Below are positions 34,570 through 41,348 of a DNA stretch of 64,000 nt, piece by piece. The notes beneath the pieces are model-generated. The model searched no databases. It saw nothing but the letters and a program-made list of their open reading frames with translations, and was not told where the DNA came from. The translations under genes and the position numbers were made by a program. Source of the DNA: Pseudofrankia sp. DC12 (GTDB taxonomy: Bacteria > Actinomycetota > Actinomycetes > Frankiales > Frankiaceae); contig NZ_KQ031391.1 of assembly GCF_000966285.1 (NCBI RefSeq), positions 430,978 through 494,977 on the forward strand, written 5' to 3'. How positions within the stretch are numbered: position 1 is the stretch's first letter; the number at the start of each line of letters is the position of its first letter.

Positions 34570-35505
34570 ATGGGACGGGCGAGCACACGGCGGCGAATCG
34601 TGCGGGTGACCGTAGGGGCCACGCCGGGCCCTCGGGTCGACACGGTCGCCGGCGAGGAGCCGCTGGAGCTCCGGCTGCGCGGGAGGCCACTCGCCGTCAC
34701 GATGCGCACCCCGGGGGACGACCTGGACCTCGCGGTCGGATTCCTCGTCGGCGAGGGGCTGATCGGCTCGGGCGCCGACGTGCGGTCGATGCGGTACTGC
34801 GCCGGCGCCGACGAGGACGGCGGGCAGACGTACAACGTGCTCGACCTGGTGCTCGACCCGGCGGTGCCCGAGCCGGACCTGTCCGCCGCGGCCCGCTCCT
34901 TCTACATGACCAGCTCGTGCGGGCTGTGCGGGAAGGCGAGCATCGACGCGATCCGGCTGCGCTCCCGGTACGGCGTCGCCGACGATCCGCTGCGGGTCGA
35001 GGCGGCGGCACTTGCCGGGCTGCCCGCGGCGCTGCGCCGGGCGCAGCGGCTGTTCGCGGCCACGGGCGGGCTGCACGCCGCCGCGCTCGCCGACGGACGA
35101 GGGCGCCTCGAGCTGGTCCGCGAGGACGTCGGGCGGCACAACGCCGTCGACAAGGTCGTCGGCGCGGCGGCCCGGGCCGGGCTCCTGCCGCTGCACGGGC
35201 GGGTGCTGCTGGTCAGCGGGCGGGCATCGTTCGAACTGACCCAGAAGGCGCTGCTGGCCGGGATCCCGGTACTCGCCGCGGTGTCGGCGCCGTCGTCGCT
35301 CGCGGTGGACCTGGCGGCCGAGAGCGGGATGACGCTCGTCGGCTTCCTGCGGGGCGACTCGATGAACGTCTACGCCGGGGCCGAACGGGTCGTCACGGGG
35401 AGCGGCCAGGCCGAGCCGCGCAGAGCGGCCGCCGAGCTGGCCGCGGCGGCCGCCGCCACGGCGCGCGACGACTCAGGCGAAAACGGCGCACATCGGGCCA
35501 GGTGA
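34570..35505 (+). CDS. fdhD: FdhD, formate dehydrogenase sulfurtransferase
   Basis: 311 residues. FdhD moves sulfur from cysteine desulfurase to the molybdenum cofactor of formate dehydrogenase. It carries TPGDDLDLAVGFLVGEGLI near residue 48, the redox/sulfur-carrying CxxC in SSCGLCGKAS near residue 118, GGLHAAALAD, EDVGRHNAVDKVVG and the ending GMTLVGFLRGDSMNVYAG. The ATG at 34570 follows GGAGG. No formate dehydrogenase gene is in this window, so the client enzyme is encoded elsewhere. Only 19 bases separate it from the next gene, suggesting co-transcription. Confidence 0.93.
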   Translation: MGRASTRRRIVRVTVGATPGPRVDTVAGEEPLELRLRGRPLAVTMRTPGDDLDLAVGFLVGEGLIGSGADVRSMRYCAGADEDGGQTYNVLDLVLDPAVPEPDLSAAARSFYMTSSCGLCGKASIDAIRLRSRYGVADDPLRVEAAALAGLPAALRRAQRLFAATGGLHAAALADGRGRLELVREDVGRHNAVDKVVGAAARAGLLPLHGRVLLVSGRASFELTQKALLAGIPVLAAVSAPSSLAVDLAAESGMTLVGFLRGDSMNVYAGAERVVTGSGQAEPRRAAAELAAAAAATARDDSGENGAHRAR

Positions 35506-35524
35506 GCCGATAGAGTCCGGCTTC

Positions 35525-36073
35525 GTGACCTGCATCGTCGGGGTGGAGTACAACGGGCGGGTCGTGATCGGCGGTGACAGTGCCGGCGTCGCCGGGTGGT
35601 CGGTGACCGTCCGGGGCGACACCAAGGTCTTCCGCAACGGCGCCTACATCATGGGCTTCACCGACTCGTTCCGGATGGGCCAGCTGCTGCGGTACAGCCT
35701 GGTCCCGCCCATGCCGCACACCTGGGACCTGGACCGGTTCATGGCGACCGAGTTCGTCGCCGCCGTGCGCGACTGCCTGCGCGACGGCGGCTACGCCCGC
35801 AACGACTCGGGCAACGAGACCGGCGGCCAGTTCCTCGTCGGCATCCAGGGCCGGCTCTACCGGATCGACTCGGACTTCCAGATCGGCCGCAGCGTCGACG
35901 ACTACCAGGCGGTCGGCGCCGGCGAGGACTTCGCCTGCGGCTCGCTGCACACCTCGGCCGCCCAGCCGCCGGAGGACCGGGTCCGCCTGGCGCTGGCAGC
36001 CGCGGCGCACCACTCGACCGATGTCCGGGCGCCGTTCCACCTTGTCTGGGACCCGGACCAGCCTGCCGACTGA
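35525..36073 (+). CDS. Small Ntn-hydrolase-like protein with N-terminal Thr
   Basis: 182 residues from GTG 35525. The start (M)TCIVGVEYNGRVVIGGDSAG is close to the pattern of proteasome beta/HslV-type Ntn hydrolases, where the mature N-terminal Thr is the nucleophile and GGDS forms the following strand. Removal of Met would expose Thr here without a propeptide. Later parts (VFRNGAYIMGFTDSFRMGQLL; GQFLVGIQGRLYRIDSDFQ; YQAVGAGEDFACGSLH) fit the sandwich fold. A catalytic Lys is likely in DTKVF. It follows fdhD by 19 bases. Activity, if any, is unknown. Confidence 0.65.
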   Translation: MTCIVGVEYNGRVVIGGDSAGVAGWSVTVRGDTKVFRNGAYIMGFTDSFRMGQLLRYSLVPPMPHTWDLDRFMATEFVAAVRDCLRDGGYARNDSGNETGGQFLVGIQGRLYRIDSDFQIGRSVDDYQAVGAGEDFACGSLHTSAAQPPEDRVRLALAAAAHHSTDVRAPFHLVWDPDQPAD

Positions 36074-36087
36074 GGCCACGCGCAGGG

Positions 36088-37134
36088 TCAGCGAGAGAGC
36101 TGGCGGATCCGCTGGGTCGCGATGGCCGCCCAGGCGGCGGGACCGGTGATCGGGGTGAACCGGGCGGCGGCGTCGGTCAGGGCGGCGTACTGGTCGTCGC
36201 TCAGCCTGATCTCGGCAGCCGCCGCGTTGGACTCCAGCTGCGCCACGCTGGACGCGCCGGGAATGGCGATCACACACGGGTTGTGGATCACCCAGGCGAG
36301 GGCGATCTGCGCGCAGCTCGCGTCGTGCGCCGCCGCCACCTCCCGCAGCACGTCGAGCAGCGGGGTCACCCTGGCCAGGTTCTCGGTCAGGAACAGCGGG
36401 TTGCCGATCCTCACCTTGCCCGCCGGCTGGTTCGTCACGTCGTACCGGCCGGCGAGCAGGCCCTGGGCCAGCGGGCTCCATGCGATGATCAACCGGCCGG
36501 CCCGCTCCGCATACGGGATCAGGATCTCGTCCGGGGCCCGGTGCACGAGGCTGTACTCGACCTGGTTGGACAGGACCGGCCCGCCGAGCGCCGTCTCGGC
36601 CGCCTGCCAGCGGGTCAGCGAGTAGTTCGAGACGCCGACGTGGTCGATCAGCCCGACCTCGCGCAGCCCGCGCATGCCGCGCATCGCCGGGCCGTCCTTG
36701 ACGATCGGGTTCGGCTGGTGCATCTGGTAGAGGTCGAGCCTGCGGACGCCGAGGCGCCGGGCGCTGGCGAGGCCGCGCTGCTCGACGACCGAGGCCACGG
36801 GCACCACCGGGAGGATCTTCGTCGCGATGAAGGCCGTCTCGGCGAGCTCCTCACCGGCCTCGCGCAGCGCGGCGCCGACGATCCGTTCGCTCGCGCCCAT
36901 CCCGTAGATCTCGGCGGTGTCGATCATGGTGATCCCGAGCTCGAGCGCGCGGCGCAGGATCAGATGCGCCTCGCGGCGGGCGTACTCCGGGCCGTAGCCC
37001 CAGTTGCCCGACCCGAACTGCCAGGCGCCGAGCCCGATCTTCGAGATCTTCTTCGAGCCCTTGACCGCGTCGCCGACGACCGCGCTCCCCAGGGTCTTGT
37101 CCCCGAGGTCTCCGAGCGTGTTCACATACCGCAT
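36088..37134 (-). CDS. Aldo/keto reductase
   Basis: 348 residues, NADPH-dependent (beta/alpha)8 barrel oxidoreductase. The catalytic tetrad is visible: Asp and Tyr in TMIDTAEIYGMGASE, Lys in FIATKILP and His in LYQMHQPNP. The cofactor-binding end is VIAIPGASSVAQLESNAAAAEIRLSDDQ. It resembles the YdhF/Tas/AKR11-12-type bacterial enzymes. The ATG at 37134 fits the family start; an ATG at 37203 would add 23 residues. It is divergent from the enoyl-CoA hydratase, sharing a 177-base spacer with a KstR-like box. Confidence 0.88.
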   Translation of the reverse strand: MRYVNTLGDLGDKTLGSAVVGDAVKGSKKISKIGLGAWQFGSGNWGYGPEYARREAHLILRRALELGITMIDTAEIYGMGASERIVGAALREAGEELAETAFIATKILPVVPVASVVEQRGLASARRLGVRRLDLYQMHQPNPIVKDGPAMRGMRGLREVGLIDHVGVSNYSLTRWQAAETALGGPVLSNQVEYSLVHRAPDEILIPYAERAGRLIIAWSPLAQGLLAGRYDVTNQPAGKVRIGNPLFLTENLARVTPLLDVLREVAAAHDASCAQIALAWVIHNPCVIAIPGASSVAQLESNAAAAEIRLSDDQYAALTDAAARFTPITGPAAWAAIATQRIRQLSR

Positions 37135-37279
37135 GGACACAGTCAACACACCTACGTGGCCCGACGCTGTCCGACGCGCGACCATGTTGTCGCGAACGAG
37201 CACATCCGAGGTTTCGCACCGAGCATGGGTGATCCGGTTGTGAGCAGGGGCGCGGTCGCCTATCGTCCGACCTCGCTGG

Positions 37280-37293
37280 TGAAACGTGTTCTA
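37280..37293. promoter_or_regulatory. KstR-like operator upstream of enoyl-CoA hydratase
   Basis: TGAAACGTGTTCTA fits the mycobacterial KstR consensus TnnAACnnGTTnnA exactly, and lies 19 bases before the TTG start (31 before the ATG) of the hydratase. KstR is a TetR-type repressor of lipid/steroid catabolism genes. No kstR gene is in the window. Confidence 0.45.
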
Positions 37294-37311
37294 GTTCGTC
37301 GGGAGGGCGCC

Positions 37312-38262
37312 TTGTCCGAGTCCATGGCGGAGCAGCCCGTGCGCGTCGGAGACCCAGAGCCGCCCGCGCTCACCGGAGACCCAGAGCCGCCCGCGCTCAC
37401 CGGAGACCCAGAGCCGCCCGCGCTCACCGGAGACCCAGAGCCGCCCGTGCTCACCGGAGACACAGAGCCGCCCGTGCTCGTCGAGGCCGACGGGGCCGTG
37501 CTTACGGTGACGTTGAACCGGCCGGCGAAGCGGAACGCCACCAACGCGGAGGTGCTCTGCCGCCTCTACGACGCCTGGCGCCGGCTCGACGAGGACGACT
37601 CGCTGCGGGTCGCGATCCTCACCGGGAGGGGCGGCACGTTCTGCGCCGGCATGGACCTGGGCGAGATCATCCGGCTGCGCCAGGGGGTCCGGGACAACGA
37701 GTGGATCATCCGGCTGCAGGACGACCCGGGCATCTCGCTGAAGGCCTACCTGAAGCGGTACCGGCCGGCGAAGCCGGTGATCCTGGCCGCCGAGGGCTTC
37801 GCCCGGGCGGGCGGCACCGAGATCCTGCAGGGCACCGACATCCGGGTCGCCGGCGAGAACGCCGTGTTCGGGGTCACGGAGGTGCAGCGCGGCCTGTTCC
37901 CGATGGCCGGCTCGGCCGTTCGGCTGCGCCGCCAGATGGGCTACGCCGTCGCCGCGGAGATGCTGTTGACCGGCGCGGACCTGACCGCGCAGCGCGCCCA
38001 CGAGCTCGGCCTGATCAACCACGTCGTGCCCGACGGGCAGGCGCTGGCCAAGGCCCGCGAGATCGCCGACCGGATCGCGCGCAACGGCCCGCTCGCGGTC
38101 CGGGCCATCCTCGCGACCCTGCGCGAGACGGAGACACTGCCCGAGGCGGAGGCCTTCGGCATCGAGGAGCGCCAGGGCGGCGCGGTCATGCGCTCGAAGG
38201 ACGCCATGGAGGGCCCGGTCGCCTTCCTGGAGAAGCGCGAGCCCGTCTTCACGGGTAGCTAG
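37312..38262 (+). CDS. Enoyl-CoA hydratase/isomerase family protein
   Basis: Crotonase-fold enzyme of about 316 residues. The CoA-binding/oxyanion segments are AILTGRGGTFCAGMDLGEI near residues 103-121 and AAEGFARAGGTEILQGTDIRVAGENAVFGVTEVQRGLFP. A Glu in the latter is the usual catalytic position. TTG at 37312 is preferred because GGGAGG lies 5 bases upstream; ATG at 37324 has no such site. The N-terminus carries five nonapeptide repeats (GDPEPPALT) before the catalytic domain, which is abnormal for the family. Probably acts in beta-oxidation. Confidence 0.85.
   Translation: MSESMAEQPVRVGDPEPPALTGDPEPPALTGDPEPPALTGDPEPPVLTGDTEPPVLVEADGAVLTVTLNRPAKRNATNAEVLCRLYDAWRRLDEDDSLRVAILTGRGGTFCAGMDLGEIIRLRQGVRDNEWIIRLQDDPGISLKAYLKRYRPAKPVILAAEGFARAGGTEILQGTDIRVAGENAVFGVTEVQRGLFPMAGSAVRLRRQMGYAVAAEMLLTGADLTAQRAHELGLINHVVPDGQALAKAREIADRIARNGPLAVRAILATLRETETLPEAEAFGIEERQGGAVMRSKDAMEGPVAFLEKREPVFTGS
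37348..37482. repeat. 27-bp tandem repeat, 5 units, in enoyl-CoA hydratase N-terminus
   Basis: Units GGAGACCCAGAGCCGCCCGCGCTCACC, the first three identical and the last two diverged. Each adds nine residues (GDPEPPALT) to a disordered N-terminal tail. Confidence 0.92.
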
Positions 38263-38286
38263 CCCTGGAGGGAAAGGGGAGTCCGG

Positions 38287-38799
38287 ATGCTGAGCGTCTT
38301 CTGTTTCGACCGGCTGGCCGTGACCGTCAGGGACCTGTACTTCGTCGATCCGGACCCCGCTCCCGGTCAGGAGGGGCCCGAGCGCGGGGTGCGCGTGGAG
38401 CTGCGGCTCGTCGAGCCCCAGCCGTGGCGCGGGTCGATCTACGCCTCGCAGCGGATCGTCGTCGACACGTCGCTGCTGCGGGTCGACCTGCTGGAGTCGG
38501 TGGCGCGCGGCCCAGGCAGCCGCGACCGGGTGCATCACCATCCGGTGGTGACCGACAACGAGCCGGGTAGCCGGGTCTTCGACCGCGCGCTGACCGACGA
38601 CCCGCTGGCCTGGCTGCGCGGCCGGCTGGCCGACCCGATGGCGCTGCTCGCTGCGGCGGGGGTCGACGACCTGGCCGGCTACCAGGAGTCCGCCGGCGAA
38701 CTGACGCTGTCATTGCCCCAGGTCGTCGAAGCGGTCGCCAGCAGCCTCGAACGGGTCCGTGCCGGCGAGCTGGCCCTCACCCGGACCCGGGGCACCTGA
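38287..38799 (+). CDS. Hypothetical protein
   Basis: 170 residues, not recognised. It starts MLSVFCFDRLAVTVRDLYFVDPDP, then VRVELRLVEPQPWRGSIYASQRIVVDTSLLRVDLLES, suggesting a beta-rich N-terminal domain, and ends in helices (LSLPQVVEAVASSLERVRAGEL). A His-rich spot (RVHHHPVV) lies in the centre. No membrane segment. The ATG has GGAGGGAAAGGGGAG upstream, and the gene begins 24 bases after the hydratase stop, so the two are probably co-transcribed. The context suggests a lipid-metabolism partner, without direct support. Confidence 0.65.
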   Translation: MLSVFCFDRLAVTVRDLYFVDPDPAPGQEGPERGVRVELRLVEPQPWRGSIYASQRIVVDTSLLRVDLLESVARGPGSRDRVHHHPVVTDNEPGSRVFDRALTDDPLAWLRGRLADPMALLAAAGVDDLAGYQESAGELTLSLPQVVEAVASSLERVRAGELALTRTRGT

Positions 38800-38815
38800 A
38801 CACGAGCGCTCGAAA

Positions 38816-38838
38816 TAGAACGCATTCTACGATCGTAG
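38816..38838. promoter_or_regulatory. Overlapping palindromes between convergent genes
   Basis: TAGAACGCATTCTA (arms TAGAA/TTCTA; one base off the KstR-like consensus) overlaps CTACGATCGTAG, a perfect 12-bp palindrome. Both lie between the ends of two convergent genes, where no promoter is expected. It could be a leftover operator or belong to an unrecognised transcript. Confidence 0.3.
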
Positions 38839-38916
38839 GGTGGACGAGCCCCGGCCGGCGCGAGCCGGGCCGCCCGCTCGAGGCACCGCGGTCCTCCGTC
38901 GCTTCACTCGCCGCAC

Positions 38917-39342
38917 TCACAGGCGGCGGGTCAGCCGGAAGGACTTGATCGAGAAGCCGTTGCGGACGTACAGCCGGTGAGCGTCGTAACGGTGGGTGCC
39001 GGCGTCGAGGTGGACCTGGACGCAGTGGTGGAACCGCGCCTCGCGCTCCAGCCAGGCCAGCAGGCGGGAGGCATGGCCCTGGCCCCGGGCGGCGGGCACG
39101 GTCGAGAGGTCGTCAACGACCAGCACCCGGCCGTGGGCCAGCATGTGCTGCAGGCGGAAGCCGGCCGCGGCGACGACCCGGCCCGAGGCCGCGTCCCAGG
39201 ACCCGACCAGCCGGTAGCCCTGGGGCCGCTGCACCTCGTTGACGAGCCGGACGAACCCGGCCGAGGTCAGGTGCGGGCGCAGTTGGCGCATCGCGTCGTA
39301 CGCCTTCTCGGTCCCGTCCGCTCCCAGCTCCTCGATCTTCAC
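38917..39342 (-). CDS. GNAT family N-acetyltransferase
   Basis: 141 residues from GTG 39342. The acetyl-CoA-binding motif A is VLVVDDLSTVPAARGQGHASRLLAWLEREA near residues 72-101, with the Q/RxxGxG/A pyrophosphate loop as ARGQGHA. Motif B follows (VQVHLDAGTHRYDAHRLYVRNGFSIKSF). It acetylates an amine substrate with acetyl-CoA. It lies 135 bases downstream of an AsnB-type amidotransferase on the same strand and may acetylate the same metabolite. A longer reading from ATG 39393 is possible. Confidence 0.85.
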   Translation of the reverse strand: MKIEELGADGTEKAYDAMRQLRPHLTSAGFVRLVNEVQRPQGYRLVGSWDAASGRVVAAAGFRLQHMLAHGRVLVVDDLSTVPAARGQGHASRLLAWLEREARFHHCVQVHLDAGTHRYDAHRLYVRNGFSIKSFRLTRRL

Positions 39343-39477
39343 GTTTCGTATTCTGCCAGTTGCAAGGCGTGATGGAAGGGTTGGCCCACGCAAGGCCGCC
39401 TTGTCGCGACCCGTCCGCTCGGCCGCCGACCTGTGGTCCCGGTCCGCCCCCGCGGGCCTGCCGGGCCAGCCGGCCGG

Positions 39478-41259
39478 TCAGATTCCGTGGGCCTGCAGCC
39501 ACATCTCCAGCAGGCCGACCTGCCAGAGCGAGTTCGCACCGAGGTTGGTGCGCAGGTCGTTCGGCGCGTCGAGGGCCGCCGCCACCCACTCCGGCCGGTA
39601 GAGGCCCCGCTCGCGCGCGGCCGGGTCATGCAGCGCGGCCGCCACCCGCTCAAGGATCGGGCCCGACAGGTGGCGGATGGCCGGCACCGGGAAGTAGCCC
39701 TTGGGACGGTCGATCACCTCGTCCGGCAGCAGGGTGCGGCTGATGTCCTTGAGCACTCCCTTCCCGCCGGAGGCGAGCTTGTACTCCGGCGGGCAGGCGG
39801 CCGCGAGCTCGACCAGCTCATGGTCGAGGAACGGCGTGCGGGCTTCCAGCCCCGCGGCCATCGTCATGTTGTCGACCCGCTTCACCGGGTCGTCGACCAG
39901 CATGATCGTCGAGTCGATCCGCAGCGCCGCGTCGACGGTGGTCTCGGCGCCGGGGTGGTCGAAGTGCTCGGCGACGAAGTGCCGGCTCGCGTCGCCCTCG
40001 ATCAGGTGGTCGGCCGCGATGATGGCGGCCAGGTCGCCGTGGGCCCGGTCGGCGAAGACCCGCAGATAGGCGTCGACGGCCTGGTCGCGGGGCACCGCGT
40101 CGAGCGGGCTGTACCAGGAGTAGCCGGCGAACACCTCGTCGGCGCCCTGCCCGGACTGCACCACGGTCACGTCCCGGGCGACCTCCTGGGACAGCAGGTA
40201 GAACGCGACGCAGTCGTGGCTGACCATCGGCTCGCTCATCGCGTCGATGGCCGCGTCGACCGCGGGCGTCAACGCCTCGGTCGGGACCAGGATCTGGTGG
40301 TGGTCGGTGCCGAAGTGCTTGGCGACCAGGTCGGAGTAGTGGAACTCGTCGCCCGTCTCGCCGCCGGCGGCCTCGAAGCCGACGCTGAACGTGGCCAGGC
40401 CCGCCTGCCCGGCCCGCGCGAGCAGAGCGACGATCATGCTGGAGTCCAGCCCGCCGGACAGCAGCACGCCGACCGGCACGTCGGCGACCATCCGGCGGCG
40501 GACCGCGACGCGCAGCCTCTCCGCGACGGCGTCGCGCCAGTCGAGCGCCGTCCAGCCGGCCTGCTCGGGGCGGCGGGTGAAGTCGGGCCGCCAGTAGACC
40601 TTGTCCGTGCTGGTCCCGTCCGGCTCGATCACGCGGACCGTCGCCTGGGGCAGCTTGCGCACTCCGCGCAGGATCGTGCGGGGCGGCGGGACGATCGCGT
40701 GGAACGACAGGTAGTGGTGCAACGCGACCAGGTCGAGCTCGGTGTCCACCCCGCCGCCGGCGAGCAGCGCGGGCAGGGTCGAGGCGAACCGGATCCGGTG
40801 GGCGTCGGCGCTGACGTAGAGCGGCTTGATGCCGAGACGGTCCCGGGCGAGCACGAGGCGGCCGCTGTCGCGCTCGTGCACGGCGATCGCGAACATCCCG
40901 GCGAAGTGGTCGACGAAGCCGGTCCCCCACCGGTGGTAGGCCTTGAGCACGACCTCGGTGTCCGAGCCGGAGAAGAACCGGTAGCCGGCGGCGGTCAGCT
41001 CGTCGCGCAGCTCCTGGTAGTTGTAGACGCAGCCGTTGAACACGACCGTGAGGCCGAGCTCGGGGTCGGTCATCGGCTGCGCGCCCCGCTCGGACAGGTC
41101 GATGATCTTCAGACGACGGTGGCCGAGCGCCACCGGGCCGGCCGAGAAGAGGCCGACGCCGTCCGGGCCGCGCCGCTCCAGCGCCGCCGTCATCCTGGCG
41201 ACCGCCACGACGTCAGCCGGCTGGCCGTCCAGCCGCAGCTCCCCGCTCAGCCCACACAT
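39478..41259 (-). CDS. AsnB-type glutamine amidotransferase, NAGGN-amidotransferase-like
   Basis: 593 residues. Class II glutamine amidotransferase domain with nucleophile Cys2 (MCGLSGELRLDGQ), RRGPDGVG, VFNGCVYNYQELR and SGSDTEVVLKAY. The synthetase domain follows with the pyrophosphate loop VGVLLSGGLDSSMI and QSGQGADEVFAGYSWYSPL. The motif set, especially MCGxxGExRxDG at the start and GYSWYSPL, is closer to the amidotransferase of N-acetylglutaminylglutamine amide synthesis than to ordinary asparagine synthetase. It uses ATP and glutamine nitrogen to amidate a carboxylate. It lies between the ligase fusion and the GNAT. Confidence 0.87.
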   Translation of the reverse strand: MCGLSGELRLDGQPADVVAVARMTAALERRGPDGVGLFSAGPVALGHRRLKIIDLSERGAQPMTDPELGLTVVFNGCVYNYQELRDELTAAGYRFFSGSDTEVVLKAYHRWGTGFVDHFAGMFAIAVHERDSGRLVLARDRLGIKPLYVSADAHRIRFASTLPALLAGGGVDTELDLVALHHYLSFHAIVPPPRTILRGVRKLPQATVRVIEPDGTSTDKVYWRPDFTRRPEQAGWTALDWRDAVAERLRVAVRRRMVADVPVGVLLSGGLDSSMIVALLARAGQAGLATFSVGFEAAGGETGDEFHYSDLVAKHFGTDHHQILVPTEALTPAVDAAIDAMSEPMVSHDCVAFYLLSQEVARDVTVVQSGQGADEVFAGYSWYSPLDAVPRDQAVDAYLRVFADRAHGDLAAIIAADHLIEGDASRHFVAEHFDHPGAETTVDAALRIDSTIMLVDDPVKRVDNMTMAAGLEARTPFLDHELVELAAACPPEYKLASGGKGVLKDISRTLLPDEVIDRPKGYFPVPAIRHLSGPILERVAAALHDPAARERGLYRPEWVAAALDAPNDLRTNLGANSLWQVGLLEMWLQAHGI

Positions 41260-41348
41260 GTCCGCTCCTGTCAGCTGATTTGCGTCGGATCGGGAACACG
41301 CCTTTTCCTCCGTTGTGCCCCGGATCGGGCCGGACATTCCGGGCGAGG

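Noticed and set aside
34570-35505. Formate dehydrogenase locus
   Set aside because: Only FdhD is present; neighbours are an MDMPI-like protein and a small Ntn-like protein, with no dehydrogenase subunit.
37348-37482. CRISPR-like direct repeats
   Set aside because: Units are contiguous without spacers and keep a protein reading frame, so this is a coding tandem repeat.
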